From JBBKXP01 sp038323615 (GTDB taxonomy: Bacteria > Pseudomonadota > Alphaproteobacteria > Rhodobacterales > Rhodobacteraceae), in assembly GCA_038323615.1 (NCBI GenBank), contig JBBQHC010000020.1, forward strand, positions 1 through 32,320: a DNA stretch of 32,320 nt, in the 5' to 3' direction. The first letter of the stretch is position 1, and the number at the start of each line of letters is the position of its first letter. Below are positions 24,028 to 32,061 of the stretch, piece by piece. Made by a program: the position numbers and the translations under genes. The notes under the pieces were generated by a model. The model was not told the DNA's origin, searched no databases, and saw only the letters and a list, made by a program, of their open reading frames with translations.

Positions 24028-24878
24028 CAGCGCCACGATCCTTCACTTTGGCCGACCCCGAACAGGGCGCCGGTAAATTCACCCGCGCCCCATGCTAGCG
24101 CCATTAGAGCTATCCACGGCAGTTCGGCCAGCCAGACACGGACCGGCGCAGTTGACGCCGCGCGGGAGATGGCGCGCGCCGTCAGCACCGCAGGAACAAG
24201 TGGCGTCTTGAGAGACTGAACCAGTCGCCCCGCAAATGCCAGATCACCGGCGCGGGTCCCGGCATACAGACGCCCGTGGCCGAAGCGTGTGGACAGTTGT
24301 GCGCCGTATCTGTCCGCGACCGTATATGTCACCCGAGCCGATTCTAGATAGCGGATCGAAAGGTCATTGGCCCGCAGAGCCTTGGCCAGCATGTGTTCGA
24401 CGATGCCGCCGTCGGCCGCAAAACCCGCTTTTGCCAATGCGTCGCGTCGCACCGCAAAACAGTTCCCCGGCATCGTGTGGGGCAGCGGCGCGCTGCCATT
24501 GAAACGACCGTACTCAAGGCGGCCGAGGGCGCGAAACCGGGCCGGCAGGGTCGGATCAATGCGGACCGGACCCCAGACCGCAGCCACCGTCGGATCGGCA
24601 AAGGCGGCGACGACCGCGTCGCGCCAGTCGGCACCAACAAGCGTCGTATCCTCGATCAGCGCAATCAGCGGCGCTTCGGTCACGGTGATGGCGCGGCCCC
24701 GCCGCAGCGGAACGGTTTGCCTACCTTCCGGACTGCTTTCAATCGTGACGGGAACGGGATCTGTATCTTTCAAATGCCGCCCGGTGACGGTTGCACAGTT
24801 GACCGTCGCATCGCCGCCGACCAGCGTAATGATCGCGACGCTGATCGGTTCTTTCTGATTGGTTTGCGTGACGGTCAT
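24027..24878 (-). CDS. GT2-like protein with intact ED motif and C-terminal WxxGExxG signature
   Basis: This 283-residue member of the local GT2-like set keeps Glu76-Asp77 in APLIALIEDTTLVGADW (residues 69-85). It also has TMPGNCFAVRRDALAKAG, matching the acceptor loop of GT2 enzymes, and IVEHMLAKALRANDLSIRYL. The hydrophobic C terminus ends LAWGAGEFTGALFGVG. It lacks the usual N-terminal VVDDGSTD motif: the corresponding stretch is VTIESSPEGR. It is translationally coupled on both sides (ATGA upstream, TGATG downstream). Its first gene neighbour upstream is a Gfo/Idh oxidoreductase, as for the paralogue at 17795-18700. Confidence 0.8.
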   Translation of the reverse strand: MTVTQTNQKEPISVAIITLVGGDATVNCATVTGRHLKDTDPVPVTIESSPEGRQTVPLRRGRAITVTEAPLIALIEDTTLVGADWRDAVVAAFADPTVAAVWGPVRIDPTLPARFRALGRLEYGRFNGSAPLPHTMPGNCFAVRRDALAKAGFAADGGIVEHMLAKALRANDLSIRYLESARVTYTVADRYGAQLSTRFGHGRLYAGTRAGDLAFAGRLVQSLKTPLVPAVLTARAISRAASTAPVRVWLAELPWIALMALAWGAGEFTGALFGVGQSEGSWR

Positions 24879-25891
24879 GGCACGACCCCGCCGGAACCAA
24901 GCCGTGTCAGGAAAAGATCGCGGATCGCCGCGACATGGATGATGTCCTGGGGGCTGATCGGTGGGGGGCCTTGATCTAAAAGACTGTTGTAGAAATGGCG
25001 GCAGAGGGTGCGCAAACCGGGATAGGCGGCTTCGCGGTGCAGAGTTCGCCCTGTCAGATTTGCAGCGGCCATGCCCAGATGACCCAAGCTATCCACAAAG
25101 GGCCGGATCATCTTGCTTTGGCGCGTCGCCGTTCCGTTTCGAAACAGTGCATAGCCGTGAAACATGTCGGCGACATAGCTTCCGTTGTCACCCGACACGG
25201 TCAGGGCGGCGCAGGTTGGCCGGGCCGTCAAACTGATCGTAATGCGGACAAGCGCGCCGCCGATTACGGTTCCAAGGGTAAACGTGCCGTTCGGTTCGCC
25301 AGTGATTTTCCAGTCGGCGGACGGGCCAATCGCGCCCGGCAAAAGCCGTTGCAGGATCGAGATCGGGTGCGGCAAGATGTCCGCGGCGATGCCGACATAA
25401 TCGCCAGGGGCGCGACCGCCGGCACCCGCCGTGCGAAAATCCAAGTCGATCAATGCGATGTCGCCGACGCGCGCCATCCCGGTCCTGACTTTCTCGACTC
25501 CCGCCTGAAACGCATATTGATGCACCGGACAAATCTGCAAGCCGGCCTTATCTACCGCATCGATCATGGCCCTTGTCGTCGCTTCATCCTGCGCGAGCGG
25601 CTTTTCCACGAAGGCGTGGATGCCTCGTTCCGTCGCCATCCTTACGATACTCTCGTGAGTCGGACTTGGCGTACAGATGTGCACGACATCGCAGGCCGGA
25701 TGTTCTGGTAGCGCCGAAAAATCATCGAGGATCGCCGCCGACCCGGCGATGCGGGCGGCACGGGCATGGTTCGGATCAATCACAGCGACGATTTCCGCCC
25801 CGGACTGCGCCGCAGTGACTGCATGCCACCGTCCCATCAGCCCTGCACCAACGATTGCGACCCGAAGACGTTTTGGACGGTCCCGTGTCAC
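24875..25891 (-). CDS. Gfo/Idh/MocA-family oxidoreductase, first gene of the minus-strand glycan operon
   Basis: The 338-residue protein has an N-terminal Rossmann motif VAIVGAGLMGRWH (GxGxxG at 15-20), CTPSPTH and FVEKPLA (EKP at 96-98). The second-domain motif is altered to GIAADILPHPISIL (Asp171, His175) in place of the usual GGxxLDxGxHxxD. The start is a GTG without a strong ribosome site, and it faces a 372-bp AT-rich spacer, so it is the probable first gene of the operon. The family works on sugars or cyclitols with NAD(P). Here it probably makes or modifies a nucleotide sugar, which is inference. Confidence 0.88.
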   Translation of the reverse strand: MTRDRPKRLRVAIVGAGLMGRWHAVTAAQSGAEIVAVIDPNHARAARIAGSAAILDDFSALPEHPACDVVHICTPSPTHESIVRMATERGIHAFVEKPLAQDEATTRAMIDAVDKAGLQICPVHQYAFQAGVEKVRTGMARVGDIALIDLDFRTAGAGGRAPGDYVGIAADILPHPISILQRLLPGAIGPSADWKITGEPNGTFTLGTVIGGALVRITISLTARPTCAALTVSGDNGSYVADMFHGYALFRNGTATRQSKMIRPFVDSLGHLGMAAANLTGRTLHREAAYPGLRTLCRHFYNSLLDQGPPPISPQDIIHVAAIRDLFLTRLGSGGVVP

Positions 25892-26263
25892 AAAAAGTTG
25901 CCCGAACGTCGCGGTTGTGGAGGAGCGTTAACTATCATTGGCCATTCATTTTTTTTACTAATGCAACCGTCGGCGGACACCTTACCCGAGGCGCGGCGAG
26001 GATCAAATGCCTTGAAGACCTTTTACGCAAATTGCACCGACGACCTTATCGATTCTGTCACGGAAATATTACTATACAACCATAGGTTTAGTTTAAAATT
26101 TCGTATTCAACCAAAATTGATCCATTCCGATGAACAATAGCCAAAAAAAATTGCACATTCGATGGGCAACGTAATACAATCAACGAATATTTAACTTTCA
26201 ATTTCTCCGGACCCAAGAATCGGGTAAGTTCAACCAGTAATTTTGCGTGAAAGGCATTTTCGT
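25892..26263. promoter_or_regulatory. AT-rich divergent spacer between the two glycan operons
   Basis: This 372-bp spacer has many A/T runs, unlike the GC-rich genes on both sides, and lies between two divergent operons, so it should hold both promoters and any shared operator. For the plus strand TTGCAC (26151-26156) and TACAAT (26175-26180; 5/6 match) are 18 bp apart, giving a leader of about 75 nt. For the minus strand I find no convincing pair. No protein-coding frame in it is supported; no long palindrome is seen. Confidence 0.55.
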
Positions 26264-27748
26264 ATGAACATTCAGACCATGGATCCCAAAGTTGTCATCG
26301 TTGGTGGCGGTCCTGCTGGACTTACCTGTGCGCACGAGCTCCAGAAGGCAGAGGCGGGCATCAAGACAGTTGTGTTTGAAGCGGACGACCTTGTCGGCGG
26401 AATCGCGCGGACCGAGAGCCATCGCGGCTATCGCTTTGACATCGGCGGGCACCGCTTTTTCACAAAAGTAACCGAGGTCGAGGAAGTCTGGGACGAGATC
26501 ATGGGTGATGATTTCATCACCGTGCCGCGGTTGAGCCGGATCTACTATCGTGACAAGTTTTATGACTATCCGCTCAAGCCGATGAACGCACTGCGCAACA
26601 TCGGGATCTATGAGACTTTCCGGATCATGGTCAGCCTGCTGCGCTACAAGATATTCCCGCATCGTACAGAAGAGACGTTCGAGCATTGGGTCGTGAACCG
26701 CTTCGGCTATCGCCTCTATGCCCACTTCTTCAAGTCCTACACCGAAAAGGTCTGGGGCGTGCCATGTTCCGAAATCAGGGCGGACTGGGCGGCGCAGCGG
26801 ATCAAGAACCTGTCGCTGTTCAAGGCCGTCTGGAATGCCTTTACCGGCTCGAACGATACGACGAGTCTGATCGAGAAGTTCAAATATCCGCGCCTTGGGC
26901 CTGGCCAAATGTGGGAAAAGATGACCGCAAAGCTGCGCAAGCACGGCGGCGAGGTCCGGCTTAAATCCTGGGTCAAGCGGGTCATCCATGAAGACATGCA
27001 CGTGACCGGCGTTGAAGTCTGTCAGGAGGATCCCGAGACCGGTAAGATCAAGACCTATATCGAGAAGGGTACGGAATTCATCAACACGATGCCGCTGCGC
27101 GAATTGCTGCACTGCATGGACCCGGCACCGCCTGCCACAGTGTTGGCGGCTGCTGACAAGCTCAAGTACCGCGATTTCATGATCGTGACGCTGGTTCTGG
27201 ACCACGAAGACCCGTTCCCGGACAACTGGATTTACGTGCATTCCGCGCATGTGAACGTGGGGCGGATCCAGAATTTCCGCGCGTGGTCCAAGGCAATGAT
27301 CCCCGAGGCGAACCGGTCGTCAATTGGCATGGAATACTTTTGCAACGACACCGACGCGTTGTGGTCGATGCCTGACGAAGAGTTGATCAAGCTGGCGGGG
27401 CGCGAACTGGAAAAGATCGGATTGGCCCCGGCCTCATCCGTTGTCGATGGGGCTATCATTCGTCAGCCAAAGGCCTATCCGGTCTACGACAGCGAGTATC
27501 AGGGCGCTCTTGACGTGATCAAAGGCTACGTCACCGCTTTCGACAATTTCCAGACTGTGGGACGTAACGGCCTGCACCGCTACAACAACCAAGACCACTC
27601 GATGCTGTCAGCGATGCTGGCTGCCCGCAACATTCTGGGCGAGCGTCACGATGTCTGGGAGGTCAACGTAGAGAGGTCGTATCACGAAGAGTTCCAGACC
27701 AAACCCTTCAAGCGCCGCGAAATCAAGATGGCCGTTGTCGCCGAATAG
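26264..27748 (+). CDS. FAD-dependent oxidoreductase, amine-oxidase/UDP-galactopyranose-mutase-like
   Basis: The 494-residue protein has an N-terminal FAD-binding fold: KVVIVGGGPAGLTCAHEL (9-26), Glu39 ending the second strand, and LVGGIARTESHRGYRFDIGG (43-62), followed by HRFFTK. Later comes LGPGQMWEKM and, near the C terminus, a flavin-contact segment DNFQTVGRNGLHRYNNQDHS. This pattern is shared by UDP-galactopyranose mutase-like and protoporphyrinogen-oxidase-like flavoproteins found in polysaccharide loci. Isomerisation or oxidation of a sugar donor is plausible, but the reaction is not certain. The ATG at 26264 has AAAGG 9 nt upstream; a TTG at 26243 is less likely. It is the first gene of the plus-strand operon. 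Confidence 0.85.
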   Translation: MNIQTMDPKVVIVGGGPAGLTCAHELQKAEAGIKTVVFEADDLVGGIARTESHRGYRFDIGGHRFFTKVTEVEEVWDEIMGDDFITVPRLSRIYYRDKFYDYPLKPMNALRNIGIYETFRIMVSLLRYKIFPHRTEETFEHWVVNRFGYRLYAHFFKSYTEKVWGVPCSEIRADWAAQRIKNLSLFKAVWNAFTGSNDTTSLIEKFKYPRLGPGQMWEKMTAKLRKHGGEVRLKSWVKRVIHEDMHVTGVEVCQEDPETGKIKTYIEKGTEFINTMPLRELLHCMDPAPPATVLAAADKLKYRDFMIVTLVLDHEDPFPDNWIYVHSAHVNVGRIQNFRAWSKAMIPEANRSSIGMEYFCNDTDALWSMPDEELIKLAGRELEKIGLAPASSVVDGAIIRQPKAYPVYDSEYQGALDVIKGYVTAFDNFQTVGRNGLHRYNNQDHSMLSAMLAARNILGERHDVWEVNVERSYHEEFQTKPFKRREIKMAVVAE

Positions 27749-27776
27749 GCGGTTCTCCTGTCAGAGGCACGGATAA

Positions 27777-29288
27777 ATGTCGGTCGCAAAACCCTTGGGT
27801 TCACCATTTGATGTTGGCGCACAGCGCCAGCACAGCACGATTGTCGATATTGTCTGGATGCTGATATCGCTAGCTGCGCTGGTTAGCGTGCTGGTCATCA
27901 ACGGCATGCCGTTGTTCTATTTCGACAGTGCCGGCTATCTTGCGCATGGCAATCAGATGTTCAAGGTTCTGGGCATTTTACAACCTGACCCGACCGCTGG
28001 CGGGGCAGCAGGTCAGGCTGCGACGGATGACGGAACAGTCGTCGGCAGCCGGTCGGCTGTCTATGCGTTGTTCCTGTCGTACTTTGCAGTCGTCGGACTG
28101 TTGTGGGTGGCATCCCTGATCCAAGCATTACTGCTTTTGCTGATCATCCATGTCTGTGTCCGGCTGATCCTGCGCCAGACCCATTCGTCAGCGATCGCGT
28201 GGAAGGTGACAGGAATCGCGACACTGGCCGCCGCCTTGGGGTCGGCCGGCTTTTATACGGCCTATCTGATGCCCGACATCTTTGCGCCGATCATGCTTTT
28301 GGCCATCGCCGCGCTGTCGGCATTCGTTCCGGTTCTGACGTTCTGGCAGATTATCGTGCTGTTGTTCTTTGGCGGACTGGCCGTCGTAATGCATCCGTCG
28401 CACCTCGCCATTGCGCTGGTGATGGTACCGGCGGTCTGGATTGCGACACTCGCCTTTGGACTGCGCGGCTGGTGGAAATCCGGCCTTTTGGTTCTTGTCA
28501 TCGCCGGCACCGGGCTGGTTGAACGCTCGGCCTTTGTCATTGCGGTCGAAAGCGCAACCGACAGCAAGGTGGTTGACCTGCCATTCTTTACCGCCCGCCT
28601 GATTTCGGACGGCCCCGGCAAGCGTTACCTTGACAGAATATGTCCACAGGACGGCATGGCCACTTGCGACCTGAACGCGCTACTGGTGCGGCCCACGCAG
28701 TTGTCACCTGACCGTATCCTGTTCGCATCCGACCCGGAATTCGGATCGTTCGCGCTGCTTGATCCGGCGCAGAAACGTGCGATTTCTGGCGAACAGCGCG
28801 GCTTTCTTATCGCCGTGGCCAAAAGTGACCCCTTGGGTGTGCTATTCGCGGTCGTGCGGAACACGTTTTACCAGTTGGGACTGATCGGCATCGACATGAC
28901 GGTGCCCGATCAGGCCATGTTCGACAACGCGACCAAGATTTATGCCGACTTTCCACCTGATCTGGTGAATGGACGGCTGGTTGGCGGCGGTGGCTGGATC
29001 GCCACGCTGACCCTGGCGCAACAGATTTACTATGGGTTGTCGGCGCTTGTTCTGATCGGCCTGATCGTGCTGCCGCAAAGCCGCCTGCCCCGCAGCCTGC
29101 GTGCATTTGGCGTTCTGATCATTCTGGGCTTGCTGGCCAATGCCTTTGTGACCGGCGCTATTTCGCAGCCGGCTAGTCGCTATGGGGCGCGGGTGATTTT
29201 CCTTATTCCGGTTGTGGCTGCCATGTTAGCGATGGCGCAGCGACGTAAGAGCCCCGACCTCGACGCCCGAACCAAAAGATCATTGTGA
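27777..29288 (+). CDS. Polytopic membrane protein, possibly GT-C-type glycosyltransferase
   Basis: The 503-residue protein has roughly nine to eleven membrane spans, the first at about 22-43. Just after it, in the presumed periplasmic loop, is FYFDSAGYLAHGNQMF (Asp50), then SRSAVYALFL. An acidic residue followed by a tyrosine in this first loop, then an Arg/Tyr segment, recalls lipid-phosphosugar-dependent GT-C enzymes. A large soluble loop lies at about 260-370, and SQPASRYGARVIFLIPV precedes the last span. I do not recognise a named family, and a polymerase or ligase role is an alternative. Ribosome site GAGG precedes the ATG. The gene is 28 bp after the flavoprotein gene and overlaps the next one. 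Confidence 0.65.
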   Translation: MSVAKPLGSPFDVGAQRQHSTIVDIVWMLISLAALVSVLVINGMPLFYFDSAGYLAHGNQMFKVLGILQPDPTAGGAAGQAATDDGTVVGSRSAVYALFLSYFAVVGLLWVASLIQALLLLLIIHVCVRLILRQTHSSAIAWKVTGIATLAAALGSAGFYTAYLMPDIFAPIMLLAIAALSAFVPVLTFWQIIVLLFFGGLAVVMHPSHLAIALVMVPAVWIATLAFGLRGWWKSGLLVLVIAGTGLVERSAFVIAVESATDSKVVDLPFFTARLISDGPGKRYLDRICPQDGMATCDLNALLVRPTQLSPDRILFASDPEFGSFALLDPAQKRAISGEQRGFLIAVAKSDPLGVLFAVVRNTFYQLGLIGIDMTVPDQAMFDNATKIYADFPPDLVNGRLVGGGGWIATLTLAQQIYYGLSALVLIGLIVLPQSRLPRSLRAFGVLIILGLLANAFVTGAISQPASRYGARVIFLIPVVAAMLAMAQRRKSPDLDARTKRSL

Positions 29289-30307
29289 TGAAACCGAACG
29301 CCAAATCTGCCATTTCCGTCGTGATGCCGGCCTACAACGCGGCGCATTACATGCCGTTGGTTCTCGACCCGCTTCTGACGATGCTGCATCAAGGCGAAAT
29401 TGCCGAGATTCTTGTCGTCGACGACCGCTCGACCGATGACACGGCAGCGGTTGCCGAAAAGCTGGGCGCGCGGGTGCTGACAACGCCAAAGAACGGCGGA
29501 CCCGGCGCGGCGCGGAATTTTGCGGCCAAACATGCCGTTGGCGATATCCTGTGGCTGGTGGATTCTGATGTGATAGCGCATCCGGGCGGTCCGGCTCGGA
29601 TCGCCGAGGCGTTTGCAGATCCCGGTGTGCATGCGGTCTTCGGATCTTATGACGACAGTCCGGCTGGGCAAAGCTGGATGTCGCAATACAAGAACCTGAT
29701 GCACCGCTACTATCACCAGCGGTCCAAACGCGAGGCGACGACGTTTTGGGCGGGCTGTGGTGCGCTGCGCAAATCGGCCTTTCTTGCGGTCGGCGGATTT
29801 GACGTTAAAACCTACACGCGCCCGTCGATCGAGGATATCGAGCTTGGCTATCGGATCCGTTCCGCGGGCGGGCGTATCCTGTTGTTGCCGGATTTGTTGG
29901 GCAAACACCTCAAGGTCTGGACGGTGCGCAATGCCATCCATACCGACATTTTCTGTCGCGCGATCCCCTGGTCCCGCCTGATGATCGGGCGCGAAGGGCT
30001 GACCGATGATCTGAACACCAGCCGTGCCGAGCGGGGCCGCGCCGTTTTGGCGGGACTGCTGTTGTTGTCCATCTTGTGGGTGCCGTTCGCGCTGTCGCTG
30101 TGGTGGTTGCCGCTCGTCCTGCTGGGCGTTGTCGTCGTCGTCAACTGGCCGCTTTTCGGTTTTCTTTATCGGGCTGGTGGCCTTGGGGTGGCGGTCCGGG
30201 GCGGGCTTTATCACCAGATTTACTATGTCTACAGTTCCGCCGCCTTTGCGTATTGCCTTGCCGAATCGCTATTCCGCCGCGATGCCCCGCATGTGAGCCG
30301 GGCCTGA
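29288..30307 (+). CDS. Glycosyltransferase family 2, membrane-anchored
   Basis: This 339-residue protein is a canonical GT2: SVVMPAYNAAHYMP at the N terminus, ILVVDDRSTDDTAAVAE, the DxD-type motif WLVDSDVIAHPGG, and the acceptor/catalytic segment FWAGCGALRKSAFLAVGGFD with SIEDIELGYRI. The C-terminal third has two hydrophobic spans (about residues 255-295), so it is anchored in the inner membrane with its catalytic domain in the cytoplasm. The ATG overlaps the preceding stop by one base (TGATG); a GTG one codon earlier is equally coupled. All catalytic motifs are intact, unlike in some GT2-like proteins of the minus-strand operon. It probably elongates the lipid-linked glycan. Confidence 0.93.
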   Translation: MKPNAKSAISVVMPAYNAAHYMPLVLDPLLTMLHQGEIAEILVVDDRSTDDTAAVAEKLGARVLTTPKNGGPGAARNFAAKHAVGDILWLVDSDVIAHPGGPARIAEAFADPGVHAVFGSYDDSPAGQSWMSQYKNLMHRYYHQRSKREATTFWAGCGALRKSAFLAVGGFDVKTYTRPSIEDIELGYRIRSAGGRILLLPDLLGKHLKVWTVRNAIHTDIFCRAIPWSRLMIGREGLTDDLNTSRAERGRAVLAGLLLLSILWVPFALSLWWLPLVLLGVVVVVNWPLFGFLYRAGGLGVAVRGGLYHQIYYVYSSAAFAYCLAESLFRRDAPHVSRA

Positions 30308-30329
30308 CCGCCCTGACCAAGCAAAAGGC

Positions 30330-31103
30330 GTGCCGGAACCCGTGATCGACATCCTGATGTATCATTCGATATCGGCGCAGGCCGGGGCGACATCGATCGC
30401 GCCCGACGTGTTTGCTGGCCAGATGCAGGCGATCGCAAAATCAGGCGTCCCGGTCGTCTCGCTTGACGATCTGGTCAGCGCACGGGCCGGCCGAACGACG
30501 CTGCCGCCCCGCGCGATCATTCTGACGTTCGACGACGGGTATACCGATTTCGCCGCAGTGGCATGGCCGGTAATCCGCGATCTGGGCATGCCGGTAACGG
30601 TTTTTCTGCCCAGCGGTCATATCGGCGGCATCGAAAGCTGGCGGGGTCACGCCGAACCGCCCCGGCCCCTAATGGACTGGGATATGATCGCGACTCTGGC
30701 CGCAGAAGGTGTCGATTTCGGCGGCCACACGGTCAGCCATCCTGACCTGACCGCACTGTCGCAAAGCCAGCGACACGACGAAATCGCCCAGAGCCACGCG
30801 ACTCTTTCCGCGCAGCTGGGTCGCCCGCCGCGCCACTTTGCGCCGCCTTACGGTCTGTCCGACGGGCCGACACGGCAACAGATTGCGACCCTTTATCAAA
30901 GCTCTTGCGGCACCCGGCTAGGGCAGGCAAACGCGCAATCGAACCTGTTCGATCTGCCTCGCCTTGAGATGTTCTATTACACCGACCCGCGCCGCTGGCA
31001 CGCCCATCTTGCCGGTCGCGGCGCGCCCTATCTGGCCTTGCGCCAGGGTCTTCGGTGGGCGCGGCGGCTTGTTCTGAACCCTTGGGGACTGTCACGCAAA
31101 TGA
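30330..31103 (+). CDS. Polysaccharide deacetylase family protein (CE4)
   Basis: The 257-residue protein has the CE4/NodB core: ILMYHSIS near the N terminus, the catalytic and metal Asp pair in LTFDDGYTDF (Asp68-Asp69), and the zinc His pair in GGHTVSHPDL (His133, His137). RHFAPPYG follows as motif 3. Such enzymes remove N- or O-acetyl groups from glycans. No clear signal peptide is seen, so it may act on cytoplasmic intermediates, or the N terminus is mis-set. The start is a GTG at 30330; a GTG at 30342 is an alternative. It ends with an ATGA overlap to the next gene. Confidence 0.9.
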   Translation: MPEPVIDILMYHSISAQAGATSIAPDVFAGQMQAIAKSGVPVVSLDDLVSARAGRTTLPPRAIILTFDDGYTDFAAVAWPVIRDLGMPVTVFLPSGHIGGIESWRGHAEPPRPLMDWDMIATLAAEGVDFGGHTVSHPDLTALSQSQRHDEIAQSHATLSAQLGRPPRHFAPPYGLSDGPTRQQIATLYQSSCGTRLGQANAQSNLFDLPRLEMFYYTDPRRWHAHLAGRGAPYLALRQGLRWARRLVLNPWGLSRK

Positions 31104-32014
31104 CCGAAAAACAACCAACCGGCACACCCGAACTTTCGGTCATCGTGCCGTCTGTCAACAGCTATGACGACCTTGACGGTTGCCTGAAGGCGCTTGAGAC
31201 GGATCAGAACGCAAAGATCGAAGTCATAGTGATCGACCGCCTTGGCGAACATGTCCGGCATTTCGTACGGCTGGAACATCCGGGCGTCATTGTTATCGCG
31301 ATGCCACCCGATGCGACAATCCCGGCGATGCGGGCCCGTGCGATCCGTGCCGCCACCGCCCCCGCCATCGCGGTGATCGAGGATCACGTCATCGTCGCGC
31401 CGGGTTGGGCCCGTGCGATGCTTGATGCGCTTGGTGACGGTTCGCGGGTTGTCGGGGGTCCGGTGGATAACGCGGCGACCGATACGCTGGTCGATTGGGC
31501 GGCATTCCTGTGTGAATATTCCAGCACCCTGCCTCCCCTGCCCGAAGGCAAGGCCGACTGGCTGCCCGGCAACAATGTAATCTATCCGACCACACTGTTG
31601 CGCAAATTTGATGCGGTGCTGGACGAAGGCAAATGGGAAAATCGGCTGCACGACGCCATCCGCGACGGGGGCACGCCCCTGATGATGCACAATGCCAACG
31701 TCGCGGGGCACAAGATGCACTACACGTTCGGGCTGTATATGTCGCAACGCTATCTGTATTCGCGCAGTTATGCGGGGGCCAAACGTGATGGCATGGGGGC
31801 CGGCAAGCGGATCGTCATGGGGTTTGCATCGCTCGGCGCGCTGCCGCCACTGATGTTCCTGCGCACGATCCAGCGGATCCGGGCCAAGGGGCGCTATCGA
31901 AACGAATTGCGCCGATCGCTGCCGCTTTTGGTGCCGTTCTGCCTGTCCTGGGGCGCGGGAGAGGCGATGGGCTACTGGTTCGGACCGGGCCGGTCATTGA
32001 GCCGGGTGCGCTAG
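31100..32014 (+). CDS. GT2-like protein with ED motif and C-terminal WxxGExxG signature
   Basis: The 304-residue protein is the plus-strand member of the local GT2-like set. It has ELSVIVPSVNSYDDLDGC at the N terminus, IEVIVIDRLG, APAIAVIEDHVIVAPGW with Glu94-Asp95, and LPGNNVIYPTTLLRKFD in the acceptor region. The C terminus ends LSWGAGEAMGYWFGPG, matching the product of 17795-18700 most closely (GYWxGPG). The ATG at 31100 overlaps the deacetylase stop (ATGA), which fixes the start; a longer upstream frame is a shadow. It is the last gene of the plus-strand operon visible here. Confidence 0.82.
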   Translation: MTEKQPTGTPELSVIVPSVNSYDDLDGCLKALETDQNAKIEVIVIDRLGEHVRHFVRLEHPGVIVIAMPPDATIPAMRARAIRAATAPAIAVIEDHVIVAPGWARAMLDALGDGSRVVGGPVDNAATDTLVDWAAFLCEYSSTLPPLPEGKADWLPGNNVIYPTTLLRKFDAVLDEGKWENRLHDAIRDGGTPLMMHNANVAGHKMHYTFGLYMSQRYLYSRSYAGAKRDGMGAGKRIVMGFASLGALPPLMFLRTIQRIRAKGRYRNELRRSLPLLVPFCLSWGAGEAMGYWFGPGRSLSRVR

Positions 32015-32039
32015 GCTACCATGTACCTCTGGTAGAGCC
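32014..32039. terminator. Hairpin between convergent genes
   Basis: CTACCA (32016-32021) and TGGTAG (32030-32035) form a 6-bp stem, with flanking GG/CC able to extend it after a bulge. It sits exactly between the end of the plus-strand operon and the convergent acyltransferase gene. No T-tract follows on either strand, so termination strength is doubtful. Confidence 0.35.
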
Positions 32040-32061
32040 CAACAGTCGACTGCCTACGTTG

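Noticed and set aside
26198..27250. 350-codon minus-strand frame opposite the flavoprotein gene
   Set aside because: Antisense to a gene with intact FAD motifs and a good ribosome site; no domain is visible in the antisense translation.
29180..30214. 344-codon minus-strand frame opposite the GT2 gene
   Set aside because: Rich in Arg/His/Gln as expected for an antisense shadow, with no motif, and it covers a canonical GT2.
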